A stretch of DNA of 9,032 bases from Methanobacteriota archaeon (GCA_018899795.1 JAHIHJ010000172.1:1-9032), one strand, 5' to 3'. Positions 1 through 6,643 are shown, counted from the stretch's first letter. Numbers and translations: made by a program. Notes: generated from the sequence alone by a model not told the origin.

Positions 1-138
1 AATTCTTTCGAATTGTTTCATTTTTATTGGAACTTTATGGATAAGTTGACTAAAACCGATACTCCTGCAATGTTGGAAGGTTTGGCGGATCATCAATGGA
101 ATTGGGAGCAATTTTTTAATTTTAATTATGCGGTCTAA
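1..138 (+). CDS. Transposase, C-terminal fragment (5' end outside window)
   Basis: Frame 1 is open from the first base for 45 codons and stops at 136-138 (TAA). The residues include FHFYWNF, TPAMLEGLADH and WNWEQFF. This resembles the C-terminal tail of DDE-type insertion-sequence transposases, where a 'YNF...TPAM.AGL.D..W.W' pattern follows the catalytic core. The catalytic residues lie upstream and cannot be seen, so the IS family cannot be assigned. Base composition is AT-rich compared with the neighbouring pheT. Just after the stop, at 143-164, the sequence GGACACTGCC followed by an AT-rich run is a plausible terminal inverted repeat, but its partner end is outside the window. The element ends within about 60 bp of the pheT stop codon, so it appears to sit in the 3' flank of pheT. 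The transposase identity is inferred from short similarity only. Confidence 0.6.
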   Translation, partial: NSFELFHFYWNFMDKLTKTDTPAMLEGLADHQWNWEQFFNFNYAV

Positions 139-196
139 ATAAGGACACTGCCAAATTTTTTAACATGATGTACTTAAGAATATTCCATCCAGTTCT

Positions 197-1804
197 CTAA
201 AAAATGCCCGATCCCATCTCAAACCCGATTATCGGATGCTCAAGCCCGAACTCAGATATCACTCCCGGATGTATCTCCCCGAACACGCCAGCTTTCCTGC
301 CACTGATAATTATATCGGCGCGCCTGCCCTCAATGAACGCGGGATCATCCGACTGTGCGACCTGATATTCGATCAGCCTCTCTCTCAACACTGCATCCAC
401 CACTGCCTGGATCTCAGTAAAATTAGCCTGCGGGTGGATGGCGACAGCGCCGAGCCTCTGCTGGGTCATGCAGTCCAGCACAACTTCTCCGACTTCGAAT
501 ATCCGCTGCGGGAGTTCACGGTGCTTATTGATCGAGAGTATTTCAAGCATGTTAGGAAGAATGGTAGGACGTACTATGGTATGATCTTCGCTGATCGGAT
601 AAAGGATATGCGTGATGCCGTCCGATTTTTCCCGCCTCATCTTATCGAACTGCACACGCTCGTTCGTGAGCGTGAAGGGCATTACCTCAAAATATCCAAG
701 CCCCACCATTATCTCACGAAGCAAGTCCTTGAGCTTTGAGATATGATGAGCCTTTCCTGTCGTCAACGTCCCCGGAAGTTCAGGTTTTATCTTATCAAAA
801 CCGTATCCTATCGCAATATCTTCTATCAGGTCACAGTTATGGAGGATATCAGAGCGGTAGGCAGGGACGAATACCTCGATATTGTTTCCCGATGCCTTTG
901 CCGCATATCTCATCTTTTCAAGACAGTGAACGATCCCATCATTCGTTATCATGAAACCGAGATGTTCCTGTACCTCACCGGTCGTCAGCTTCATCTTTTC
1001 AGGTTTGAGCTGCGGCGTATGTGCCTTGCCATTGATAGATACTGATCCTATCTTCCCGCCGCGCTCAGCAAGCGACGCGACAACGATGTTCAATGCCACG
1101 GACACAGCAGGATCAAGACCGGTCACTTCAATGAACAGGTCAGTGGTCTCCTCTGTCACCTTTGTAAGTTCACAGTTGATTATGGGTGGGAAAGAGAGAA
1201 CATTATCCTCAGAATCCAGGATCAATGGATATTTCTTGAATTTCTCAAGGATGTATGCGAATTTGACGCCTTTCGGATGTTTTTCAAGTATCTCCCTCAT
1301 TGTCATGGGCTCAGTAAAATCAAGAGGCGTGAACCTGAACTCCGGGTCCTGCGCGATATAACGGAACGGCGGTTTTATCTTCCCCAGGTCATGCACCCCG
1401 ATTGAGACTTTTTTCCTGTTCCTTCCCACAGCCCAGTGTAGTGACTCCTGAAGAGCCATCAGCGATTCGATGCTTCGTGAATTGAACTTCATCCCGCGTA
1501 CTACGGCGCAGGCAAGGTACGGGCGAATGTTCTCAAGACAAGCATCCTTTGTAATCTCAATTCCTGAAGATGTGACGTGGAAGTCCCTCAGTCCTGTCTC
1601 GATCTCCAGGAATCCTCGGATCGCCCTTGCAACGCCTTCAGGGCTGTAAAGGTCAGGTCTGTTCGGGAAGAATTCGATGTCAACATGGTCGTCCTCTATC
1701 CTTTCGATATCGCATCCCATCATCGGGATCCTTTTAATGACAGTTTCCTTCTCAAGACCTGAGAGTTCTTCAATGTCGTCGTAATATAACGTAATAACAG
1801 GCAT
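197..1804 (-). CDS. pheT: Phenylalanine--tRNA ligase subunit beta (archaeal type)
   Basis: This 535-residue protein is the beta subunit of the alpha2-beta2 class II synthetase that charges tRNA-Phe in the cytoplasm. The length matches the short archaeal/eukaryal PheT, which lacks the bacterial N-terminal tRNA-binding extension. Recognisable parts are the N-terminal B1-like block ([17 protein letters not shown], residues 45-61), the B3/B4 editing region (about residues 90-250), the B5 domain ending in [19 protein letters not shown] (about 319-337), and the catalytic-like domain with MPFTLTNE (375-382), RIFEVGEV (434-441) and GEIHPGVI (509-516). The start MPVITLYY is the conserved N-terminus. 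A TATA-like box lies about 30 bp upstream and there is no strong ribosome-binding site, so the leader is probably short. The C-terminus ends in [11 protein letters not shown], close to the usual family end, so it looks complete despite the nearby transposase. pheS is not in the window. Confidence 0.95.
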   Translation of the reverse strand: MPVITLYYDDIEELSGLEKETVIKRIPMMGCDIERIEDDHVDIEFFPNRPDLYSPEGVARAIRGFLEIETGLRDFHVTSSGIEITKDACLENIRPYLACAVVRGMKFNSRSIESLMALQESLHWAVGRNRKKVSIGVHDLGKIKPPFRYIAQDPEFRFTPLDFTEPMTMREILEKHPKGVKFAYILEKFKKYPLILDSEDNVLSFPPIINCELTKVTEETTDLFIEVTGLDPAVSVALNIVVASLAERGGKIGSVSINGKAHTPQLKPEKMKLTTGEVQEHLGFMITNDGIVHCLEKMRYAAKASGNNIEVFVPAYRSDILHNCDLIEDIAIGYGFDKIKPELPGTLTTGKAHHISKLKDLLREIMVGLGYFEVMPFTLTNERVQFDKMRREKSDGITHILYPISEDHTIVRPTILPNMLEILSINKHRELPQRIFEVGEVVLDCMTQQRLGAVAIHPQANFTEIQAVVDAVLRERLIEYQVAQSDDPAFIEGRRADIIISGRKAGVFGEIHPGVISEFGLEHPIIGFEMGSGIF

Positions 1805-1830
1805 TTTGATCGTCTGAAAAAGGATTGGAA

Positions 1831-1840
1831 GATATATTAA
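1831..1840 (-). promoter_or_regulatory. TATA box of pheT
   Basis: On the minus strand this reads TTAATATATC, about 27-36 nt before the pheT ATG. That spacing would place transcription start only a few bases from the start codon, which fits the absence of a clear Shine-Dalgarno sequence. It is assigned by position and composition only. Confidence 0.5.
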
Positions 1841-2248
1841 TCATTCTGTTCATTACTGATCGTTCGGAAACTTAAAGTCCGGACAGAACAGTTCAGGAAC
1901 TTTCAATTCAACGTTCATCGGTTCGATATTATCAAAATAAAGAGTTGTGAACGTCCGGATAAGAATAATGATGTTATTTTATAATATAATATTAAATAAT
2001 AACTTTTAAAATTAATAAAAAGATTAAAAAACTAATAAAGGTTATTTTTTCAAAATAACATTTTATAAACGATAAGTTAAACTGAAAAACTGTCCGTACG
2101 CTCAAAAACTGAAATAAATTGTCGATGTGTTTATTTAATAAGTGCTGTATTTGTTCACTGTGGTACTAATGGTGCTATGTCGGATAGAATCGCATTGTGG
2201 CCGTGATTTTATCCGGCTCCATTAATAGTGCTATAATAACAGTTTTTT
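1841..2248. other. AT-rich divergent intergenic region
   Basis: About 400 bp separate pheT (minus) from the surface-protein gene (plus), with no credible ORF on either strand. The part at 1965-2070 is extremely AT-rich. It contains an 8-bp perfect inverted repeat, GTTATTTT (2041-2048) and AAAATAAC (2052-2059), around a 3-nt centre. Nearby is TTTTATAAA (about 2061-2069), a plausible archaeal TATA box for the plus-strand gene that would give a leader of roughly 170 nt. TCCGGA-type segments occur near 1878 and 1954. A spaced inverted pair, GTCGGATA (2179-2186) and TATCCGGC (2210-2217, one wobble), could form a hairpin in the leader. Functions are inferred. Confidence 0.45.
2136..2234 (+). repeat. 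Three copies of a TAATa-GTGCT-AT motif upstream of the surface-protein gene
   Basis: TAATGGTGCTAT at 2167-2178 and TAATAGTGCTAT at 2223-2234 differ at one of 12 positions. A looser third copy, TAATAAGTGCTGTAT, lies at 2136-2150. The GTGCT cores begin at 2142, 2172 and 2228, giving spacings of 30 and 56 bp. All three are on the same strand and within 135 bp of the start codon. They may be binding sites for a regulator of the surface-protein gene. No regulator is identified. Confidence 0.4.
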
Positions 2249-2256
2249 ATGATAAT

Positions 2257-2262
2257 AGGAGG
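2257..2262 (+). promoter_or_regulatory. Ribosome-binding site deciding the start of the surface protein
   Basis: A perfect AGGAGG lies here. It is downstream of the first in-frame ATG (2249) and only 1 nt from the second (2264), but 7 nt from an in-frame TTG at 2270. That spacing favours TTG initiation, giving an N-terminus that begins MKIKYRS, a normal signal-peptide n-region. Confidence 0.65.
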
Positions 2263-2269
2263 AATGAAA

Positions 2270-4282
2270 TTGAAAATAAAATACAGATCAATAATAGCAA
2301 CAGTGATATTACTAACATTTATTACATCGGCAGCGCTGGCGTCTCAAGATGAGAACAAAGCGTGCAATGGCTGTCATGCTTATTCACCGCAATCAATTAA
2401 CATTACAGCAGATATTAATTCAATAATCGTTAGCCCAAATGAACCATTTGTGGTAAACATAAGCTGGAGCGGAGGAGATCCATCTGGAGTGACTGAGATA
2501 AATTGGCCAACGAATTTCACAAATATTGCCATAACAAGAGATAATACACTCTTTGACCCAAAGCCCCGTATCCCAGCCAATCTTTCGAACACTCCAATCG
2601 GCACGACCAGTTCAACTTTGACTGCACCTCCGACCCCGGGAACATACACGGTCAGGGTATATGCATCCAGGGGTTCAAATGCTACTCTTGGAAAAGAAAC
2701 TGACTTTAAGGATATCACGGTAATAGTTCAGGCATCATACAATGTAAGCATGAAGGTGGACTCCTCGGAAAAGATCACATTGCCAGGCGTAAACGCTTCA
2801 TACTTGCTAACTATCAACAACACAGGGAATTCGGTAGATAATTTTACTATTGAAGTATCCAATCCTGATGGTGCAGCAGTAGGATTGACCAATACACTGA
2901 TACAGAACCTCGCAGCAGGAGCAAATGTAACAGTACTTCTGAATGTCACGAATGCAACCGCAGGACCTTTACCTTTTAGAGTAAATGTGACTGCGAACTC
3001 CACAGGCGAACCGAGCAAGATCGCAAGCGTAAACACAACGACCAGGGTAAACATCCCATCGGTTTACGGTGTCAGCCTTATTGTGGATCCCACAGGTAAG
3101 ACCACACCACCAGGCGTAAATGCAACATATAAGCTCACTATCAATAACTCAGGGAGCACGATGGATAATTATACTCTTGTCATATCCAATCCTGACGGCG
3201 CAGCAGTGGGTTTGAGCAATACCTGGATACAGAACCTTGCAGCAGGAGCAAATGCAACAGTGCTTCTGAATGTCACGAACGCAACTGCAAGAACTTTACC
3301 TTTCAGGGTCAATGTTACCGCAAACTCAACAGGTGACAAGAACAGGACTGCAACTGTGAATACCACAACGACAGTTAGAATTCAGCCTACTGGCGGCGCT
3401 CCAAAAATAATTAGTTATTCCCCAAAAAACCCCATTGTGAAGAACAAAGTTGGCGACCAGAGGACATTCAATATTAAGTTGAATACCACAGCAAATGTTA
3501 CATGGTATATCTATAATGTATATGGACTGTATTTGTTTAAAATGGAAGTTTTCAGTCAGATAGGAGTTACTGAATCCTCTTATGCAAACACAAGCGCAGC
3601 CAGTGGTATATGGATCGTAAAAGCAATAGCTTCAAATCAAAATGGAACTGATTTATATACATGGGTATGGTCCGTGTCACAAAAACCTTCAATGGAAAAC
3701 GAGACTAAAGTAAGGATCGAACCCAGAACCCTGAATCTTGCCAGTAAAGGTAAGTTTACAGCCTCCATCAGTCTGGCAGAAGGTTATGATGTAGCTGATA
3801 TCAACATTTCTACAGTGGAATGTGAAGGTGCTCATGCTTTGAAAGGAGAGGTCAAAAAGAAGGGCAACGTGTTGCAGGTAAAGTTCAACAGGCAGGACAT
3901 CGTGAATGTTTCTACAGGAAAAGCTGTCAGGTTAACAGTGACAGGTATGTTCAATGACGGCGTTACAAAGTTTGAAGGCAGTGATGTAATAAGGGTCATA
4001 AATAATGCAAAAGGTAAGGATGAGGATGTCGAGGAAGATGAGGACAAAGTCGAGGAGAATGACGTCGACGAGAACGAAAATGTTAAGAAGAAAGACAGTG
4101 AAAAGGTGACCGGGAACAGTAATAAAAATGCGAAGAAGGAAGACGGTAAAAAGGTAACCGGCAATGGAAATGAAAAAGGGAAGAAGAAAGACAACAATAA
4201 GGTAAAAACCAACAGCAAGGGAAAGAAACTCAAGAACGGCCTTAATGAAGATGAAAACGATAGCGATAAAGACGAAGATTAG
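2270..4282 (+). CDS. Exported surface protein with one CxxCH heme motif, tandem beta-domains and a charged C-terminal tail
   Basis: The protein has about 670 residues counted from the TTG start at 2270 (ATG 2264 and 2249 are the alternatives). A signal peptide spans residues 1-24, with a hydrophobic core and an S-A-A-L-A cleavage site. A single heme-binding motif CNGCH follows directly at 32-36 (nt 2363-2377). Then come a beta-rich domain (about 45-155), two tandem copies of a 106-residue domain resembling CARDB/NEW3-type Ig-like folds (157-262 and 266-371), a third Ig-like domain (about 376-473, NVTWYIYN to TWVWSVS), and a domain starting VRIEPRTLNLASKG (about 480-578). The last 90 residues are almost only K, E, D, N and G. 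I count about thirty N-x-S/T sequons, which suggests heavy N-glycosylation outside the cell. There is no C-terminal membrane helix or sorting signal, so attachment may be through the charged tail. The role is unknown. A single c-type heme on a long beta scaffold suggests a redox or sensing role at the envelope, but this is inference. Confidence 0.8.
   Translation: MKIKYRSIIATVILLTFITSAALASQDENKACNGCHAYSPQSINITADINSIIVSPNEPFVVNISWSGGDPSGVTEINWPTNFTNIAITRDNTLFDPKPRIPANLSNTPIGTTSSTLTAPPTPGTYTVRVYASRGSNATLGKETDFKDITVIVQASYNVSMKVDSSEKITLPGVNASYLLTINNTGNSVDNFTIEVSNPDGAAVGLTNTLIQNLAAGANVTVLLNVTNATAGPLPFRVNVTANSTGEPSKIASVNTTTRVNIPSVYGVSLIVDPTGKTTPPGVNATYKLTINNSGSTMDNYTLVISNPDGAAVGLSNTWIQNLAAGANATVLLNVTNATARTLPFRVNVTANSTGDKNRTATVNTTTTVRIQPTGGAPKIISYSPKNPIVKNKVGDQRTFNIKLNTTANVTWYIYNVYGLYLFKMEVFSQIGVTESSYANTSAASGIWIVKAIASNQNGTDLYTWVWSVSQKPSMENETKVRIEPRTLNLASKGKFTASISLAEGYDVADINISTVECEGAHALKGEVKKKGNVLQVKFNRQDIVNVSTGKAVRLTVTGMFNDGVTKFEGSDVIRVINNAKGKDEDVEEDEDKVEENDVDENENVKKKDSEKVTGNSNKNAKKEDGKKVTGNGNEKGKKKDNNKVKTNSKGKKLKNGLNEDENDSDKDED
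2738..3382 (+). repeat. Tandem duplication encoding two ~106-residue beta-domains
   Basis: Nucleotides 2738-3055 and 3065-3382 encode two domains offset by 327 bp. By hand count about 75 of 106 residues are identical. The core around SNPDGAAVGL, IQNLAAGAN and LPFRVNVTANSTG is almost unchanged, while the edges differ. This suggests a fairly recent internal duplication or ongoing gene conversion. Confidence 0.85.
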
Positions 4283-4310
4283 GAAATGGAATATAAATAT
4301 CTGGTAGAAA

Positions 4311-4355
4311 AATAAGGACCTGAATATGGATACTATCCCAATTCAGGTTCTTATT
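4311..4355. terminator. Bidirectional terminator hairpin between convergent genes
   Basis: Arms at 4311-4325 and 4341-4355 form a 15-bp stem with one G-T wobble. The 15-nt loop contains a small inner pairing, GGAT/ATCC (4328-4331 and 4335-4338). The plus strand continues into a T-rich run (4354-4375), and the minus strand also reads into TTTTT, so the element can end transcription from both sides. It overlaps the stop codon of the minus-strand gene. Confidence 0.75.
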
Positions 4356-4968
4356 TTTCTTCTTTCTCTTTTTTTATTTCAACCCGGAGGCTCTTATATA
4401 CCGTAATGATCGTCAGCAGAGACCCTATTGCAGTTCCGATAATTATTAGCGGCGCAACTATCGGGTCAAGGAGCTCACTCACGCTTTTTTCCTTGACATA
4501 TATGTTCAACGGCTGCGAATATTTAATGTAATCGTCGCGGTTCGAATCGCTGTAACTTGCTTTTGCGGCATCAAAAGAGCATAGACCCGGCTTATTCAGG
4601 TTAACGATGTAAGTAAGCACTTTTTCTTCTTCCTGTTTCATATCGCCTGTCCAGTAGCTTTTCCCCTGGGATATTACAGCACAGTCCGGGATATCGTCTT
4701 CCAGAGTGACATTTATCGCATCTGCTGTCCCGTCATTTTTCAATTTCAGCGTTATTACCACGCCTTCATCTACCATGGCAGTAGATTTATCCACGTCCTT
4801 TTCAACCACGAGATGCGGTTCCCTGGAAGGCTTTGACGAGATGCCAAGCTTGATCTCATCCGAAAACTTTGAAAACCTGTTCCCGGCTGGATCGCTGAAG
4901 GTCACGCTGGCAGGATTGAATATGCATAATCCTACGCCAGTCGGGCGTACCACATAATCTATTATCAT
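4351..4968 (-). CDS. Membrane-anchored extracellular repeat-domain protein, probably 5'-truncated
   Basis: The 205-codon ORF encodes an incomplete copy of a beta-domain (residues 1-43), a full copy (about 52-158), one transmembrane helix (about 170-191, APLIIIGTAIGSLLTIITVY) and a short lysine/glutamate tail that would be cytoplasmic. The second domain (VEKDVDKSTAMVDEGVVITLKLKN...) resembles DUF11/CARDB-type domains of archaeal envelope proteins. The first domain aligns to the second without gaps, and the match continues about 20 codons upstream of the ATG at 4968, where no ATG, GTG or TTG exists in frame before a stop at 5071-5073. There is no signal peptide, although the domain should be outside the cell. 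The most likely reading is a decayed gene that lost its N-terminus. Expression of the short form from the TATA box upstream cannot be excluded. The stop codon lies inside the terminator hairpin shared with the convergent surface-protein gene. Confidence 0.6.
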   Translation of the reverse strand: MIIDYVVRPTGVGLCIFNPASVTFSDPAGNRFSKFSDEIKLGISSKPSREPHLVVEKDVDKSTAMVDEGVVITLKLKNDGTADAINVTLEDDIPDCAVISQGKSYWTGDMKQEEEKVLTYIVNLNKPGLCSFDAAKASYSDSNRDDYIKYSQPLNIYVKEKSVSELLDPIVAPLIIIGTAIGSLLTIITVYKSLRVEIKKEKEEK

Positions 4969-5028
4969 GCCCTGCCCGCTGTCAAGTTCGCCGGATAAAG
5001 ACCTTTCACCTCTGACAAAGGCTGCACA
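4969..5028 (-). pseudogene. Remnant coding sequence upstream of the ATG at 4968
   Basis: Translating on in the same frame gives 20 further codons that begin CAAFVRGERSLSGEL and lead into the ORF. They align without gaps to the internal repeat starting at residue 96 of the ORF (CAVISQGKSYWTGDM). Both copies start with Cys-Ala, keep two glycines at matching positions and reach a second cysteine 34 residues later (GLC in both). Similarity stops near 5029, where AT-rich, TATA-containing sequence begins. This looks like the old gene's truncation point. Confidence 0.55.
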
Positions 5029-5045
5029 TACTTTTATTATGTAAG

Positions 5046-5058
5046 TATTTATATAAAG
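5046..5058 (-). promoter_or_regulatory. TATA-like box facing the truncated envelope gene
   Basis: The minus strand reads CTTTATATAAATA, a good archaeal TATA box. Transcription would begin near 5025, leaving a leader of about 57 nt to the ATG at 4968. An ATG at 5030-5028 opens only a 7-codon frame that ends in TGA at 5009-5007. Confidence 0.4.
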
Positions 5059-5121
5059 CTTATGGTGAGTTCATAAGATCGCATGATCATCGTCTTAAAC
5101 GATATATTAAAGACCCTACAC

Positions 5122-5128
5122 TTATATT
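5122..5128 (+). promoter_or_regulatory. TATA box of the tRNA gene
   Basis: TTATATT lies 21-27 nt before the mature tRNA 5' end, a suitable position for transcription starting at or just before the tRNA. Confidence 0.5.
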
Positions 5129-5148
5129 TAGTCGGAAAGTACCCTTTT

Positions 5149-5238
5149 GGGCGCGTGGCCTAGCCCGGATATGGCGGCAGCCTCCTATTCATTTCAGGAG
5201 ACAGCTGTAGATCGGGGGTTCAATTCCCTCCGCGCCCG
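5149..5238 (+). tRNA. tRNA-Arg (anticodon CCT), intron-containing
   Basis: The acceptor stem is perfect: GGGCGCG (5149-5155) pairs with CGCGCCC (5231-5237), with G5238 as discriminator and no encoded CCA. The D arm is 5158-5175 and contains the GG pair. The anticodon stem GCAGC (5177-5181) pairs with GCTGT (5204-5208, one wobble). The T arm is GGGGG (5214-5218), loop TTCAATT, CCCTC (5226-5230). The anticodon loop only makes sense if 15 nt (5188-5202) are removed. It then reads C-T-CCT-A-A, with T33, anticodon CCT at 5184-5186 and A37. CCT reads AGG (Arg). The D arm and acceptor also resemble archaeal tRNA-Arg as I recall them. Unspliced folding would put CAT or TTC in a distorted 9-nt loop and suggest Met or Glu wrongly. 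Confidence 0.88.
5188..5202 (+). other. Archaeal tRNA intron at the canonical 37/38 position
   Basis: The exon segment CTCC (5182-5185) pairs with intron segment GGAG (5197-5200). A 3-nt bulge TAT lies on the 5' side and ACA on the 3' side, so cutting after the second base of each bulge frees 15 nt and leaves a correct 7-nt anticodon loop. This is the motif recognised by the archaeal splicing endonuclease EndA. The inner intron loop (5189-5196) can form no real second stem, so the motif is a relaxed bulge-helix-loop form. Confidence 0.82.
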
Positions 5239-5243
5239 TTTTT
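5239..5243 (+). terminator. T-run after the tRNA
   Basis: Five T residues directly follow the discriminator base and lead into a pyrimidine-rich stretch. This is typical of archaeal RNA polymerase termination after a tRNA. Confidence 0.55.
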
Positions 5244-5306
5244 CTCTTTCCCATAACGTAAAGGGAAACCCGAAAATACAGTTTCGTTCAAGGGCACTTC
5301 AATAAC

Positions 5307-5314
5307 TTTATATT
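5307..5314 (+). promoter_or_regulatory. TATA box for the HEAT-Roadblock gene
   Basis: TTTATATT lies about 38-45 nt before the ATG at 5352. That allows a leader of roughly 15-20 nt, which would include the GAAGG ribosome-binding site at 5341-5345. A second TATA-like stretch at 5325-5334 is too close to serve a leadered transcript. Confidence 0.4.
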
Positions 5315-5351
5315 CTTACAGACATATTTATATTAACATCGAAGGAACAAA

Positions 5352-6503
5352 ATGATATTGCTTCAAAGTCCACAAAAAAAAGTGGAGAGCATACTTAAAG
5401 AGGTCGAGAAAGGCAAAACACACGGTAGTGATACCTCTTCTCTTATGCAAATATTGAACAAACAGCCATCTATGATACCTGAGGTCATAAGGTCGCTTGC
5501 TTCAATAATGGCAAAAGGCGACTCAAAACCCGGCATATCAGCCTGTCTGGTTATGAATAGAATAGCTGATGAACGCCTTGATGAAGTATCTGATTCACTG
5601 GAAATAATAATGGACTTCCTGAAAGACAGGAAAAAAGAGCTTAATGAATACGAATGGATACCTGCCCTTGAATTACTCACAAAAATAAATCAGCAACATC
5701 CGGAAAAAATGGGATCAGCAGTTCCTGCATTACTTGCCGCCCTGGGAAATACCAATGCGACTGTTAAAGAGACGGCTTATTATCTGCTCTCACTTATTGC
5801 TGCTGATAACCCGGATTTCTTTAAAGACCGTTCAATAGAACTTATCAAAGTACTCAACGGTCTCAACGTGGATGAGAGAATTCATGCCTGCAATATAATC
5901 GGGATCATAGCAGAAAAGAAACCTGAGATCGTTGATAAAACCTTTGATCTGGTGAATGACTTTTTCCTTAACCATCCGGACAATAATTTACGTTCAGCTG
6001 CGGGATTGGCTGCGGACAAAATGAGACCAAAGAAAGCCGTTCCAAAGCAGCCGGAGAGTAAAGTCCCACTGGTAAAGCAGGAAGAAAAACGACCTGAAAT
6101 AAATATTACTCCTGGTGTTATCCCCTTAAAAAATAATAAAGAAATTGGATCAAAAGACAAGAGCCAGATCGAAAACGCTCTCCAGCTGATGATACCGAAA
6201 AGTGTTATAGAATCTGCTATCCTCATTGACACTAATGGCGGTGTGATCGCTCAATCGGGTCCCCAGATGGATAATTCGCTCCTGAAAAAACTTGCTTCCA
6301 TGATATCTTCAGAAGGTGATGATGAATTCAAGAACAGGATCAGTATTGAACAGGCTGATAAAAAGATCGTTGCTGTCCGTGTTGGCAACGAGGCAATGCT
6401 TGTGGTTGTCACCAGTGCGGATACCGCGATTGGAATGCTTCTTGTTATTCTGAATAAATCAGTTGAAAAAATAAAAGAGATCCTTATGGACGCAGGGGCT
6501 TAA
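5352..6503 (+). CDS. HEAT-like repeat protein with C-terminal Roadblock/LC7 domain
   Basis: This is a 383-residue cytoplasmic protein with no signal peptide or membrane segment. Residues about 5-222 are all helical in character and read as HEAT/ARM-like repeats, with repeated leucine/alanine pairs and turns such as PEKMGSAVPALLAALGNTNATVKETA. Residues 223-270 form a charged, proline-containing linker. Residues about 274-380 match the Roadblock/LC7 (MglB-like) fold: a helix, then SAILIDTNGGVIAQSG, a helix KKLASMI, strands around KKIVAVRVGNEAMLVVVTS, and a final helix. Roadblock domains usually dimerise and regulate small Ras-like GTPases such as MglA. HEAT repeats serve as binding scaffolds. 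The start at 5352 has GAAGG 6 nt upstream. The neighbouring genes do not include a GTPase, so the partner is unknown. A regulatory scaffold role is inference. Confidence 0.75.
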   Translation: MILLQSPQKKVESILKEVEKGKTHGSDTSSLMQILNKQPSMIPEVIRSLASIMAKGDSKPGISACLVMNRIADERLDEVSDSLEIIMDFLKDRKKELNEYEWIPALELLTKINQQHPEKMGSAVPALLAALGNTNATVKETAYYLLSLIAADNPDFFKDRSIELIKVLNGLNVDERIHACNIIGIIAEKKPEIVDKTFDLVNDFFLNHPDNNLRSAAGLAADKMRPKKAVPKQPESKVPLVKQEEKRPEINITPGVIPLKNNKEIGSKDKSQIENALQLMIPKSVIESAILIDTNGGVIAQSGPQMDNSLLKKLASMISSEGDDEFKNRISIEQADKKIVAVRVGNEAMLVVVTSADTAIGMLLVILNKSVEKIKEILMDAGA

Positions 6504-6520
6504 CAAAACCTGAAAAAGAG

Positions 6521-6583
6521 CTATTTCTTTCCGATCAGATGTTCAAGACCCATCTCTTCATGACAGTAAAAATAATCATACAA
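6521..6583 (-). CDS. Possible 20-residue peptide ORF (TTG start), divergent from the radical SAM gene
   Basis: From a TTG at 6583 this reads 20 codons, YDYFYCHEEMGLEHLIGKK after the first residue, and ends in TAG at 6523-6521. The frame is open only to a stop at 6613-6611. The composition is protein-like, with aromatics, one Cys and two His. It is very short, there is no clear ribosome-binding site, and it could be chance or a fragment of a lost gene. It is listed because the adjacent enzyme is of a peptide-modifying type. Low confidence. Confidence 0.15.
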   Translation of the reverse strand: MYDYFYCHEEMGLEHLIGKK

Positions 6584-6592
6584 TGTTCGTCG

Positions 6593-6636
6593 TTTAAATA
6601 GGTTAATCTTCTATTCAACGATTTCAATCAGGATGA
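6593..6636 (+). promoter_or_regulatory. Promoter and ribosome-binding site of the radical SAM gene
   Basis: TTTAAATA at 6593-6600 is a TATA-like box about 44-51 nt before the ATG. AGGATGA at 6630-6636 is a moderate Shine-Dalgarno sequence 7 nt before the start at 6644. Confidence 0.4.
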
Positions 6637-6643
6637 ACTTTCA

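Noticed and set aside
236..1361. Plus-strand ORFs overlapping pheT
   Set aside because: They are shadows of the pheT coding strand with no recognisable domains or promoter.
3832..4233. Minus-strand ORF rich in Phe, Ser and Leu
   Set aside because: It is the complement of the lysine/glutamate-rich tail of the surface protein, so the hydrophobic look is an artefact.
5182..5200. tRNA-Met (CAT) or tRNA-Glu (TTC) read from the unspliced anticodon arm
   Set aside because: The loop would have 9 nt with wrong bases around the anticodon. Removing the 15-nt intron gives a normal 7-nt loop with CCT and a standard stem.
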